Assembly: GCF_001514145.1 (NCBI RefSeq)
Contig: NZ_KQ948665.1
Coordinates: 248,001-312,000, forward strand
DNA from: Streptomyces canus
GTDB taxonomy: Bacteria > Actinomycetota > Actinomycetes > Streptomycetales > Streptomycetaceae
DNA: 64,000 bases
Direction: 5' to 3'
The notes below the pieces were generated by a model. That model was given only the letters and a program-made list of their open reading frames with translations, searched no databases and was not told the DNA's origin. The translations under genes and the position numbers were made by a program. Of the stretch, positions 33,741 to 42,346 are shown piece after piece; the first letter of the stretch is position 1, and each line of letters begins with the position of its first letter.

Positions 33741-34340
33741 TCAGGCGTTTCTGAGGCGGTGTCTCGCCTCCATCAGTGCGAAGCCCAGGAGGTTCGGGCC
33801 TCGCCAGCGCTCCGGGTCGCCCGCCGCCTCGTCGTCGGCGGCGAGACCGATGCCCCACACCCGGTCCAGCGGGCTGGCCTCCACGAGAACCCGGTCGCCG
33901 GTGTTCAGGAGGAACTCCCGCAGGTCCGCGTGCGCCGCGAACTTGTGGACGCTGCCCTCGACGACGATCCCGAAGCGCTCGCGCCGCCAGGTCTGCTCGT
34001 CGAAACCCCGGACCAGACGGCCCACGTTCTTGGCCTGAGCCGGAGAGCCGGCCGCCAGGACGCGCTGCTCGGCCTCCTGATCTTCGAAAAGACGCGCCTT
34101 GCCCGCCATCATCCAGTGCTCGGCGGTCGCATAGGTGCCTCCGTCCACTACGAACGGTGACGGCCACCACTGGCTCAGACAGCTCGCGCCGACGCGGCCG
34201 TCCGGACGCGGGCGGTGTCCCCAGAAGTGCAGATACTTGATCTTCGCTCCGGCCCGGACCTGCTTGACCAGGGCATCCTGCGAATCGATCGTCCCCGTGA
34301 TCTTCCCCATGCACCCGAGTCTGGCAGGTACCACGGACAC
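33741..34340 (-). CDS. NADAR family protein
   Basis: 199 residues from GTG at 34340, supported by AAAGGA 4 bases upstream; a later ATG at 34310 is possible but lacks a ribosome binding site. NADAR motifs are clear: YLHFWGHRP, then LSQWWPSPFVVDGGTYATAEHWMM (given here in two parts: LSQWWPSPF and TYATAEHWMM, about residues 55-78), and WGIGLAADD near 162. Members are N-glycosidases acting on riboflavin-pathway aminopyrimidines (YbiA type) or removing ADP-ribose from guanine in DNA or nucleotides. Which activity applies here is open. Confidence 0.88.
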   Translation of the reverse strand: MSVVPARLGCMGKITGTIDSQDALVKQVRAGAKIKYLHFWGHRPRPDGRVGASCLSQWWPSPFVVDGGTYATAEHWMMAGKARLFEDQEAEQRVLAAGSPAQAKNVGRLVRGFDEQTWRRERFGIVVEGSVHKFAAHADLREFLLNTGDRVLVEASPLDRVWGIGLAADDEAAGDPERWRGPNLLGFALMEARHRLRNA

Positions 34341-34483
34341 TCCGTCCTTTCTTTTCGAGGACGACTCGACACCTGGTCGACAGATTCCGTCGCGTAACCG
34401 AAAGGCAACAACGGAATCACTTGTAGGAGTGCCATTGCTCTGTCAGGATCGGCACTCAAATCGAGCTGGAGCTACGCCACCCA

Positions 34484-34500
34484 CCCGCGGAAGCCGCGGG
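34484..34500 (+). promoter_or_regulatory. Hairpin in the leader of the polyamine operon
   Basis: CCCGCGG-AAG-CCGCGGG, seven perfect pairs with a three-base loop, ending 11 bases before the GGAGGAG ribosome binding site of the aldehyde dehydrogenase gene. It may influence translation of the operon. Confidence 0.45.
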
Positions 34501-34521
34501 ATGACGGCGGAGGAGAGCGAC

Positions 34522-36057
34522 ATGCACAAGCCGGGCAGTGCCACCCCGGACCGGTTCGCGGCCCAGGAGCGGTTCGCCGAAGGCGCGCAGTTCATCGGAG
34601 GGCGCCTCACCAAGGGGACCTCCGGTCGTACGCACGCGGTCGTGGATCCCGCGAGTGGCGAGGAGGTCCTCACCTACGAGCTGGCGGGCGTCGAGGATGT
34701 GGACGCCGCCGTCGCCGCGGCTCGCGCGGCCTTCCCCGGCTGGGCGGCCCTCACTCCCGGTGAGCGGTCCGACGCCCTGCACCGGTTCGCCGCCGAGCTC
34801 GCCGAGTGCGCCGAGGACTTCGCCCGGGCGGAGTCGCTCCAGTGCGGGAAGCCGCTGAAGCTGACCCGGGAGTTCGACGTCCCGGGCACGATCGACAACA
34901 CCGCCTTCTTCGCCGGTGCCGCCCGGCATCTGCAGGGGCAGTCCGCCGGTGAGTACTCCGGTGACCACACCTCGTACGTCAGGCGCGAGCCCATCGGTGT
35001 CGTGGGGTCCATCGCGCCCTGGAACTACCCTCTGCAGATGGCCGCCTGGAAGATCCTTCCGGCGATCGCCGCGGGCAACACGATCGTGCTCAAGCCCGCC
35101 GAGATCACCCCGCTCACCTCGCTGCTCTTCGCCCAGGCCGCCACCCGGGCGGGCATTCCCGACGGTGTCGTCAACATCGTCACCGGGACCGGGAAAGAGG
35201 CCGGAGAGCGTCTGGTCGGACATCCCGACGTGGCCATGACCTCGTTCACCGGGTCGACGGCCGTGGGCAAGCGCGTGGCCGAGATCGCCACCGCCACCGT
35301 CAAGCGGCTGCACCTGGAACTCGGCGGCAAGGCTCCCTTCGTCGTCTTCGACGACGCCGACCTGGAAGCCGCCGTCAACGGAGCCGTCGCGGGCGCGCTC
35401 ATCAACACCGGACAGGACTGTACGGCCGCCACGCGCGCGTACGTGCAGCGGCCGCTGTACGACGCCTTCGTCGAGAAGACCGCCGCGCTCATGGAGACCG
35501 TCCGGCTCGGGGACCCGTTCGCCGCCGGCACCGATCTCGGTCCGCTCATCTCGTACGTCCAGCGGGACCGGGTCGCCGGGTTCGTCGACCGTGCGCGTGC
35601 CTACGCGCGCGTGGTGACCGGTGGCGAGGTGCCCGAGGGGGAGCTCGCCAAGGGGGCGTACTACCGGCCCACCCTCGTCGCCGACGCCGCCCAGGACAGC
35701 GAGATCGTCCAGTCCGAGATCTTCGGCCCCGTCCTCGTCGTCCTGCCGTTCGACACTGATGACGAGGGCATCCGGCTCGCCAACGACACCCCCTACGGGC
35801 TTGCCGCCTCCGCCTGGAGCCGGGACGTCTACCGGGCGAACCGGGCCACCCGTGAGATCAAGGCCGGGTGTGTGTGGGTCAACGACCACATCCCGATCAT
35901 CAGCGAGATGCCCCACGGCGGGTACAAGGCGTCCGGCTTCGGCAAGGACATGTCCTCGTACTCGTTCGAGGAGTACACCCAGATCAAGCACGTCATGTTC
36001 GACAACACGGCGGTGGCGGCGAAGGACTGGCACCGCACGATCTTCGGGGACCGATAG
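34522..36057 (+). CDS. Aldehyde dehydrogenase, gamma-aminobutyraldehyde type, in polyamine operon
   Basis: 511 residues from the ATG at 34522 behind GGAGGAGAG; an in-frame ATG at 34501 is less likely. NAD-dependent aldehyde dehydrogenase features are APWNYPLQMAAWKILPAIAA near residue 171, the glutamate in HLELGGKAPFVVF near 270 and the cysteine in NTGQDCTAATRAYV near 305. It is a paralogue of the dehydrogenase at 21.1 kb and lies 56 bases before potD, which places it in polyamine breakdown (oxidation of aminobutanal or its gamma-glutamyl form). I recall the same gene order in S. coelicolor. Confidence 0.9.
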   Translation: MHKPGSATPDRFAAQERFAEGAQFIGGRLTKGTSGRTHAVVDPASGEEVLTYELAGVEDVDAAVAAARAAFPGWAALTPGERSDALHRFAAELAECAEDFARAESLQCGKPLKLTREFDVPGTIDNTAFFAGAARHLQGQSAGEYSGDHTSYVRREPIGVVGSIAPWNYPLQMAAWKILPAIAAGNTIVLKPAEITPLTSLLFAQAATRAGIPDGVVNIVTGTGKEAGERLVGHPDVAMTSFTGSTAVGKRVAEIATATVKRLHLELGGKAPFVVFDDADLEAAVNGAVAGALINTGQDCTAATRAYVQRPLYDAFVEKTAALMETVRLGDPFAAGTDLGPLISYVQRDRVAGFVDRARAYARVVTGGEVPEGELAKGAYYRPTLVADAAQDSEIVQSEIFGPVLVVLPFDTDDEGIRLANDTPYGLAASAWSRDVYRANRATREIKAGCVWVNDHIPIISEMPHGGYKASGFGKDMSSYSFEEYTQIKHVMFDNTAVAAKDWHRTIFGDR

Positions 36058-36113
36058 CCGAATTCAGGCCGCCCGACCCGCGGCCGCCCACCTTCCCGAA
36101 AGGGCACCAGCGC

Positions 36114-37361
36114 ATGGAGCAGTACGAGCCCGACCGCCTGTCCCCGGCCCAAGTGGCCGCCATGCGGCGCAGCTTCCGAAGCGGCCGGGCCGCCATGACC
36201 CGGCGGTCCCTGTTGCGTGCCTCCGCCGGCGGCGCGCTCACGGTCGGCGGCCTCGGGGCGCTGAGCGCCTGTGGCATCCCCGCGGCCGGCAACACCAAGG
36301 GCGGTGTCTCCGCGGAGGACCACTCCGCCAAGGAGAAGATCGTCAACTTCTCCAACTGGACCGAGTACATCGACGTGGACGAGAGCGAGAAGCACCACCC
36401 CACGCTCGACCAGTTCAAGAAGCAGACCGGCATATCGGTGAAGTACACCGAGGACATCAACGACAACGTCGAGTTCTTCGGGAAGATCAAGCCCCAGTTG
36501 GCCGCCGGTCAGGACACCGGGCGGGACATCATCGTCCTCACGGACTGGCTCGCGGCCCGGCTGATCCGCCTCGGGTGGGTCCAGAAACTGGACGCCTCCA
36601 ACCTCCCCCACGCGTACGCCAACCTGTCCGCCCAGTTCCGTGACCCGGACTGGGACCCCGGGCGTGCCTACAGCTATGTGTGGCAGGGCATCTCCACCGT
36701 CATCGCCTACAACAAGAAGGCCCTCGACGGCGTGGAGGTGAAGTCGGTCTCCGACCTGCTCGACAACGCCAAGCTCAAGGGGCGCGTCGGCTTCCTGTCG
36801 GAGATGCGCGACAGCATCGGCATGACCCTGCTCGACATGGGCAAGGACCCGGCGCACTTCACCGCCGACGACTACGACGCGGCCATCGCACGCCTCCAGA
36901 AGGCCGTCGACAAGGGGCAGATCCGCCGCTTCACCGGCAACGACTACACCTCCGACCTGACCAGCGGCGACTTCGCCGCCTGTATCGCCTGGGCCGGTGA
37001 CGTCGTACAGCTGAAGGCGGACAGCCCGGACATCGACTTCATCATCCCGGACAGCGGATACATGACGTCGACCGACAACATGCTGATCCCCAACAAGGCG
37101 CGTCACAAGACGAACGCCGAGCGGCTCATCGACTTCTACTACGAGCCGAAGCCGGCCGCCGAGCTCGCCGCGTACATCAACTACGTGTCTCCCGTCGACG
37201 GTGTGAAGCCCGAGCTGGAGAAGCTCGACCCGGATGCGGCGAACAACCCGCTGATCATCCCCGACAAGGCCATGGCCGCGAAGTCCCACGCCTTCCGCTC
37301 CCTGAGCTCGAAGGAAGAGACGGCCTTTGAAGAGAAGTTCGCGAAGCTGACTGGGGCGTGA
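36114..37361 (+). CDS. potD: Polyamine ABC transporter substrate-binding lipoprotein
   Basis: 415 residues. A cytoplasmic start of about 30 residues precedes a twin-arginine lipoprotein signal (TRRSLLRASAGGALTVGGLG then SACG, lipid cysteine at about residue 54). The mature part is a PotD/PotF-type binding fold: IVNFSNWTEYID, AYSYVWQGISTVIAYNKKAL, and the polyamine-clamping acidic and aromatic residues in VGFLSEMRDSIGMTLL and CIAWAGDVVQL. It delivers putrescine or spermidine to PotBC. GTGA couples it to potA. Confidence 0.93.
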   Translation: MEQYEPDRLSPAQVAAMRRSFRSGRAAMTRRSLLRASAGGALTVGGLGALSACGIPAAGNTKGGVSAEDHSAKEKIVNFSNWTEYIDVDESEKHHPTLDQFKKQTGISVKYTEDINDNVEFFGKIKPQLAAGQDTGRDIIVLTDWLAARLIRLGWVQKLDASNLPHAYANLSAQFRDPDWDPGRAYSYVWQGISTVIAYNKKALDGVEVKSVSDLLDNAKLKGRVGFLSEMRDSIGMTLLDMGKDPAHFTADDYDAAIARLQKAVDKGQIRRFTGNDYTSDLTSGDFAACIAWAGDVVQLKADSPDIDFIIPDSGYMTSTDNMLIPNKARHKTNAERLIDFYYEPKPAAELAAYINYVSPVDGVKPELEKLDPDAANNPLIIPDKAMAAKSHAFRSLSSKEETAFEEKFAKLTGA

Positions 37362-38524
37362 CCACCATGACGAACAAGAACACCGACAGCAGCGGCGACG
37401 TCCGTCTCTCCGGCATCAGCAAGACGTACGACAACGGCTTCACCGCCGTACAGCCGCTCGACCTGACCGTCCCCCAGGGCTCCTTCTTCGCTCTGCTCGG
37501 CGCCTCCGGCTGCGGCAAGACGACCACCCTGCGCATGATCGCCGGTCTTGAGGAGCCCACGACGGGCACCGTGCACCTCGGCGACCAGGAGGTCACCCGG
37601 CTGCCGCCCTACAAGCGGCCGGTGAACACCGTCTTCCAGTCGTACGCCCTCTTCCCGCACCTCGACATCTTCGAGAACGTCGCCTTCGGTCTGCGCCGAC
37701 GCGGCATCAAGTCGGTGAAGAAGCAGGTCGAGGACATGCTGGAGCTCGTGCAGCTGGGGGAGCAGGCCCGCAAGAAGCCGCACCAGCTGTCCGGTGGCCA
37801 GCAGCAGCGGGTCGCCGTGGCGCGGGCGCTGATCAACACGCCCAAGGTGCTGCTGCTGGACGAGCCGCTCGGCGCCCTCGACCTCAAGCTGCGCCGCCAG
37901 ATGCAGCTGGAGCTCAAGCGCATCCAGACCGAGGTCGGCATCACCTTCGTGCACGTCACGCACGACCAGGAGGAGGCCATGACCATGGCCGACACGGTCG
38001 CCGTGATGAACGCGGGCCGCGTCGAGCAGCTCGGCTCGCCGACCGACCTGTACGAGAACCCGAACACCACCTTCGTCGCCAACTTCCTCGGCACCTCCAA
38101 CCTCATCGAGGCCGAGGTCGACTCCAGGAGCGGCGGCGAGATCGTGCTGAAGGCGGGCGGCGGGAAGCTGGTGCTGCCCGAGGCGCGTTACGCCGGGCCC
38201 ACGACGACCGGCGGCAAGGTGCTGGTCGGCGTCCGTCCGGAGAAGATCTCCCTCACCCACGCCGACGAGGCCGGGGAGATTCCGGAGGGCCGCAATCGGA
38301 TCACCGGGACGATCGCCGACTCCTCCTTCATCGGCGTCTCGACCCAGTACGTCATCGACAGCCCCGTCTGCCCCGAGTTCGAGGTCTACGCCCAGAACAT
38401 CGACCGCGACGACCGGCTCGTGCCCGGCGCCGAGGTCGTCCTGCACTGGAACCCGGCGCACACCTTCGGTCTGGACGCCGACCAGGACATCGACGCCGGT
38501 ATCCAGGAAGAGGCGACGGTCTGA
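37358..38524 (+). CDS. potA: Polyamine ABC transporter ATP-binding protein
   Basis: 388 residues from GTG overlapping the potD stop (GTGA); the ATG nine bases later is a possible start. Walker A GASGCGKTT is near residue 48, the signature LSGGQQQRVAVARAL near 144, and Walker B VLLLDEPLGALDLKLRRQ near 165 with VTHDQEEA. A C-terminal TOBE_2 domain (about 290-380) contains VGVRPEKISL, as in PotA. It drives import through PotB and PotC. Confidence 0.95.
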   Translation: MTTMTNKNTDSSGDVRLSGISKTYDNGFTAVQPLDLTVPQGSFFALLGASGCGKTTTLRMIAGLEEPTTGTVHLGDQEVTRLPPYKRPVNTVFQSYALFPHLDIFENVAFGLRRRGIKSVKKQVEDMLELVQLGEQARKKPHQLSGGQQQRVAVARALINTPKVLLLDEPLGALDLKLRRQMQLELKRIQTEVGITFVHVTHDQEEAMTMADTVAVMNAGRVEQLGSPTDLYENPNTTFVANFLGTSNLIEAEVDSRSGGEIVLKAGGGKLVLPEARYAGPTTTGGKVLVGVRPEKISLTHADEAGEIPEGRNRITGTIADSSFIGVSTQYVIDSPVCPEFEVYAQNIDRDDRLVPGAEVVLHWNPAHTFGLDADQDIDAGIQEEATV

Positions 38525-39453
38525 TGGCGACGCTCACCGAGGCGCCACCGCCTCTGACCCCGACCGCGCCCGAGAAGAAGCCCCCGCGCAGGAGGGGCCG
38601 CTTCACGCCGTACTGGCTGCTGCTGCCCGGCATCCTGTGGCTGCTGGTCTTCTTCGCGCTGCCGATGATCTACCAGGCCTCCACGTCCGTGCAGACGGGC
38701 TCCCTGGAGGAGGGCTACAAGGTCACCTGGCACCTCGCGACCTACTGGGACGCCCTGTCCGAGTACTGGCCGCAGTTCCTGCGCTCGATCCTGTACGCCG
38801 GTGCCGCGACGGTCCTCTGCCTGGTGCTGGGGTATCCGCTCGCGTATCTCATCGCCTTCCGCGCGGGGCGCTGGCGGAACCTGATCATGATCCTGGTGAT
38901 CGCGCCGTTCTTCACCAGCTTCCTGATCCGCACCCTCGCCTGGAAGACGATCCTCGCGGACAGCGGCCCGGTGGTGAGCGCGCTCAACACGCTGCACGTC
39001 CTGGACGTCACCAACTGGCTGGGCTGGACCGCCGGCGACCGTGTGCTGGCCACGCCGCTCGCGGTGGTGTGCGGCCTGACGTACAACTTCCTGCCGTTCA
39101 TGATCCTGCCGCTCTACACCTCGCTGGAACGCATCGACGGGCGGCTGCACGAGGCGGCGGGCGACCTGTACGCCAAGCCGGTCACCACCTTCCGCAAGGT
39201 CACCTTCCCGCTGTCGATGCCGGGCGTGGTCTCCGGAACCCTGCTGACCTTCATCCCGGCGGCGGGTGACTACGTCAACGCGGACCTGCTCGGCTCCACG
39301 GACACCCGCATGGTCGGAAACGTCATCCAGACGCAGTTCCTGAGGATTCTGGACTATCCGACGGCCGCGGCTCTCTCCTTCATCCTGATGGCCGCGATTC
39401 TCTTCATGGTCACCCTCTACATCCGTAGGTCCGGCACGGAGGATCTGGTTTAA
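38524..39453 (+). CDS. potB: Polyamine ABC transporter permease PotB
   Basis: 309 residues, six membrane helices after a Pro-rich basic N-terminus. The EAA loop that docks with PotA is RLHEAAGDLYAKPVTTFRKV near residue 203. Motifs such as RSILYAGAATVLCLVLGYPLAY, quoted here only in part as LCLVLGYPLAYLIAF, match PotB. Its start overlaps potA (TGATG), and potC begins at the very next base after its stop. Confidence 0.94.
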   Translation: MATLTEAPPPLTPTAPEKKPPRRRGRFTPYWLLLPGILWLLVFFALPMIYQASTSVQTGSLEEGYKVTWHLATYWDALSEYWPQFLRSILYAGAATVLCLVLGYPLAYLIAFRAGRWRNLIMILVIAPFFTSFLIRTLAWKTILADSGPVVSALNTLHVLDVTNWLGWTAGDRVLATPLAVVCGLTYNFLPFMILPLYTSLERIDGRLHEAAGDLYAKPVTTFRKVTFPLSMPGVVSGTLLTFIPAAGDYVNADLLGSTDTRMVGNVIQTQFLRILDYPTAAALSFILMAAILFMVTLYIRRSGTEDLV

Positions 39454-40254
39454 ATGACCTTCGTCAACTGGCTCAAGCGCCATCTCGTCGTCATCGCCGG
39501 ACTGATCACGCTCGGATATCTGCTGCTGCCGAACGTCGTCGTCACGGTGTTCTCCTTCAACAAGCCGAAGGGGCGCTTCAACTACCAGTGGCAGCAGTTC
39601 TCCCTGGACGCCTGGAAGGACCCCTGCGGGGTCGCCGACATGTGCGGCTCGCTCTCCATCAGCCTCCAGATCGCGTTCTGGGCGACGATCGGCGCGACCG
39701 TCCTCGGCACGATGATCGCCTTCGCGCTGGTCCGCTACCGCTTCCGCGCCCGCGGCGCCGTGAACTCCCTGATCTTCCTGCCGATGGCGATGCCCGAGGT
39801 CGTCATGGCGGCCTCGCTGCTCACCCTGTTCCTCAACATGGGCGCACAGCTGGGCTTCTGGACGATCCTCATCGCCCACATCATGTTCTGCCTGAGCTTC
39901 GTCGTGACGGCGGTGAAGGCGCGCGTGATGTCGATGGACCCGCGGCTGGAGCAGGCGGCGCAGGACCTCTACGCGGGACCGCTCCAGACCTTCCTCCGCG
40001 TCACGCTCCCCATCGCGGCTCCCGGAATCGCCGCGGGCGCGCTGCTCGCCTTCGCGCTCTCCTTCGACGATTTCATCATCACCAACTTCAACGCGGGCTC
40101 GACCGTCACGTTCCCCATGTTCGTCTGGGGTTCGGCACAGCGCGGAACGCCCGTTCAGATCAATGTCATCGGTACGACCATGTTCCTCGTCGCCGTGCTG
40201 CTCGTGCTGGTCTCGATGGTCATCGGAAATCGCCGTAACAGGCAAAAGGCGTAA
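39454..40254 (+). CDS. potC: Polyamine ABC transporter permease PotC
   Basis: 266 residues, six membrane helices. The EAA loop is LEQAAQDLYAGPLQTFLRVT near residue 167, and the next helix has LAFALSFDDFIITNF, a PotC/PotI hallmark. The ATG follows the potB stop without a gap and the oxidoreductase gene starts 2 bases after its stop, so potD-A-B-C and the oxidase form one translationally coupled unit. Confidence 0.94.
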   Translation: MTFVNWLKRHLVVIAGLITLGYLLLPNVVVTVFSFNKPKGRFNYQWQQFSLDAWKDPCGVADMCGSLSISLQIAFWATIGATVLGTMIAFALVRYRFRARGAVNSLIFLPMAMPEVVMAASLLTLFLNMGAQLGFWTILIAHIMFCLSFVVTAVKARVMSMDPRLEQAAQDLYAGPLQTFLRVTLPIAAPGIAAGALLAFALSFDDFIITNFNAGSTVTFPMFVWGSAQRGTPVQINVIGTTMFLVAVLLVLVSMVIGNRRNRQKA

Positions 40255-40256
40255 GC

Positions 40257-41660
40257 ATGAGCCGTTGGACGAAGGCACTTTCCGAAGTCCGGCCGGTCCC
40301 GTACTGGCTGGACGACCCCGGCAGGCCCCGCCCCGAGCCCGCCCTCACCGGCGCCGAGACCTGCGACCTGCTGGTCGTCGGCGGTGGCTACAGCGGGCTG
40401 TGGACCGCGCTCAACGCGAAAGAGCGTGACCCGCAGCGGGACGTGGTCCTGCTGGAAGGCCGTGAGGTGGGCTGGGCCGCCTCCGGTCGCAACGGCGGCT
40501 TCTGTGCCGCCTCCCTCACCCACGGTCTGTCCAACGGGCTGACCCGCTGGCCGGACGAGATCCACCAGCTCCAGGAGCTGGGGGCCCGCAATCTCGACGA
40601 GATCGAGAAGGCGGTCGCCCGGCACGACCTCGACTGCGAGTTCGAGCGCACCGGCGAGATCGACGTGGCGACCGAGACGTACCAGGCCCGGGAACTGCGC
40701 GACTGGTACGAGGAGCTCCAGGAGAAGGGCCTCGCCGACGGTGTCGACTTCCTGGACGCCGACGCGGTGCGGGAACAGGTGGACTCGCCGACCTTCGAGG
40801 CGGGGCTGTGGGACCGCCGGGGCGTGGCCATGCTCAACCCCGCCAAGCTCGTCTGGGGCCTGAAGCGGGCGTGTCTGGGACTCGGTGTCCGGGTCTACGA
40901 GAACACGCCCGCACTGGATCTGAAGTCGTACGGCGCCGGCATGGCCGTACGCACGCCGTACGGTTCGGTCCGGGCCCGGAAGGTCGCGCTCGGCACGAAC
41001 ATCTTCCCGAGCCTGGTCAAGCGGGTGCGGGCGTACACCGTGCCGGTCTACGACTACGCGCTGATGACCGAGCCGCTGAGCGACGAGCAGATCGAGGCGA
41101 TCGGCTGGAAGAACCGGCAGGGCCTGGGTGACAGCGCCAACCAGTTCCACTACTTCCGGCTCTCCGCCGACAACCGCATCCTGTGGGGCGGTTACGACGC
41201 GGTCTACCCGTACGGCGGCCGGGTGCGGGCCGAGTACGACGACCGGCCGGAGACGTACGCCAAGCTCGCCGGGCACTTCTTCACCTGCTTCCCGCAGCTG
41301 GAGGGTGTCCGCTTCACGCACGCGTGGGGCGGCGCGATCGACACCTGCTCGCGGTTCTCCGCGTTCTACGGCACCGCGCACCACGGCAAGGTGGCGTACG
41401 CGGCCGGCTACACGGGTCTCGGCGTCGGTGCGACCCGGTTCGGGGCGGACGTGATGCTGGACCTGCTGGCCGGACAGAGCACCGAGCGGACCTCGCTGGA
41501 GATGGTCCGCAAGAAGCCGCTGCCCTTCCCGCCGGAGCCCTTCGCCTGGACGGGCATCGCCCTCACCAAGTGGTCGCTGGCCCGTGCCGATTCGCACGGC
41601 GGGCGGCGCAACCTGTGGCTGCGGACCATGGACAAGCTCGGTCTGGGATTCGACAGCTGA
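40257..41660 (+). CDS. FAD-dependent oxidoreductase, PuuB-like
   Basis: 467 residues of the DAO family. The N-terminal dinucleotide motif DLLVVGGGYSGLWTALNAKE (about residues 38-57) binds FAD, GREVGWAASGRNGGFC near 75 is the typical glycine-rich second motif, and the C-terminal GYTGLGVGATRFG near 383 closes the flavin site. PuuB oxidises gamma-glutamylputrescine to the aldehyde with release of ammonia and H2O2. Its place directly after potC, with an aldehyde dehydrogenase at the head of the operon, supports an amine-oxidising role. Exact substrate (free or glutamylated polyamine) unknown. Confidence 0.88.
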   Translation: MSRWTKALSEVRPVPYWLDDPGRPRPEPALTGAETCDLLVVGGGYSGLWTALNAKERDPQRDVVLLEGREVGWAASGRNGGFCAASLTHGLSNGLTRWPDEIHQLQELGARNLDEIEKAVARHDLDCEFERTGEIDVATETYQARELRDWYEELQEKGLADGVDFLDADAVREQVDSPTFEAGLWDRRGVAMLNPAKLVWGLKRACLGLGVRVYENTPALDLKSYGAGMAVRTPYGSVRARKVALGTNIFPSLVKRVRAYTVPVYDYALMTEPLSDEQIEAIGWKNRQGLGDSANQFHYFRLSADNRILWGGYDAVYPYGGRVRAEYDDRPETYAKLAGHFFTCFPQLEGVRFTHAWGGAIDTCSRFSAFYGTAHHGKVAYAAGYTGLGVGATRFGADVMLDLLAGQSTERTSLEMVRKKPLPFPPEPFAWTGIALTKWSLARADSHGGRRNLWLRTMDKLGLGFDS

Positions 41661-41719
41661 ACGGTCGTATGTGATCTGATTCACTCCAACGGGTGGTCAG
41701 AACCCGCGTAATGCTCGGC

Positions 41720-41777
41720 AGGAGTCCTCCCTCTCTTTCGTGACGTGATCAGCGTCGATGAGAGAGAGGGAGGTCCT
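41720..41777 (+). promoter_or_regulatory. Long hairpin that buries the ribosome binding site of the next gene
   Basis: CCTCCCTCTCT (41726-41736) is exactly complementary to AGAGAGGGAGG (41763-41773); AGGA/TCCT (41720-41723, 41774-41777) extends the stem to 15 pairs with a two-base bulge. The right arm contains the GGGAGG Shine-Dalgarno sequence of the gene starting at 41781. The 26-base loop holds a further small palindrome (GACG-TGATCA-G-CGTC). Confidence 0.7.
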
Positions 41778-41780
41778 GTC

Positions 41781-42236
41781 ATGACTGGGGTGAAGACGGC
41801 GGTCGAGTGGCTGGCATCCGTCGCACCGGATCCCGAGGCCTGCCGCTGGGAGTGGGAGCGCAATCCCCTCGGGGTCGCCCTGCTTCCGGCCGGCAAGGCC
41901 TGGGACGTACTGATTCTGCCGGGCGAACTCGGCTACCCGACGCTCGACGTCCTCACCCGGATCCTCGACCGGCTCGGCCCGGTGCTCGTCGACTTCGGCG
42001 ACGCGCGGATGGGCTTCCTCGTGCCGCCGGGCACCGCGGCCCGCTGGCTCGGTACCGGTATCCGTACGGCCGGTGCCGGCACCTGGATCGTCGTGCCGTA
42101 CCCGGGCAGAGTGGCCGGGGGAGGGGTGCGCTGGCTGGTCCCGCCGGACGGCTCCGGCATTCTCGTCGATCCGGCGCTGCTCGAACTGGCGATGCACGAG
42201 GCTGCGGCGGGCCTGGCGACGGAGGGCGACGGCTGA
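41781..42236 (+). CDS. Conserved actinomycete protein of unknown function
   Basis: 151 residues, no signal peptide. Recognisable phrases are LLPAGKAWDVLILPGELGYP (about 35-54), GFLVPPGTAARWLG (about 77-90) and RWLVPPDGSGILVDPALLE (about 121-139). These recall a Streptomyces family distantly related to the N-terminal part of bifunctional primase-polymerase proteins, but the catalytic DhD motif is not evident, so I assign no function. Translation should be controlled by the hairpin that hides its ribosome binding site. It stands alone between the polyamine operon and the convergent PAP2 gene. Confidence 0.75.
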   Translation: MTGVKTAVEWLASVAPDPEACRWEWERNPLGVALLPAGKAWDVLILPGELGYPTLDVLTRILDRLGPVLVDFGDARMGFLVPPGTAARWLGTGIRTAGAGTWIVVPYPGRVAGGGVRWLVPPDGSGILVDPALLELAMHEAAAGLATEGDG

Positions 42237-42346
42237 AGCGGAGCACCACCGCGCCGCCCGTGGACCGGAGGGTCCTGTGCACAGTGGGAGTTCGGCGCTG
42301 CGGGTGTCCCCCGCCGGCAGCGACAACGCCCAGTGTGCCCAGGAGT

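Noticed and set aside
34135..34521. 129-residue N-terminal extension of the aldehyde dehydrogenase at 34.5 kb
   Set aside because: It overlaps the oppositely oriented NADAR gene and lacks similarity; the ATG at 34522 has GGAGGAG upstream.
34341..34521. Riboswitch before the polyamine operon
   Set aside because: Only one short hairpin is visible and no conserved core of a known riboswitch class can be matched.
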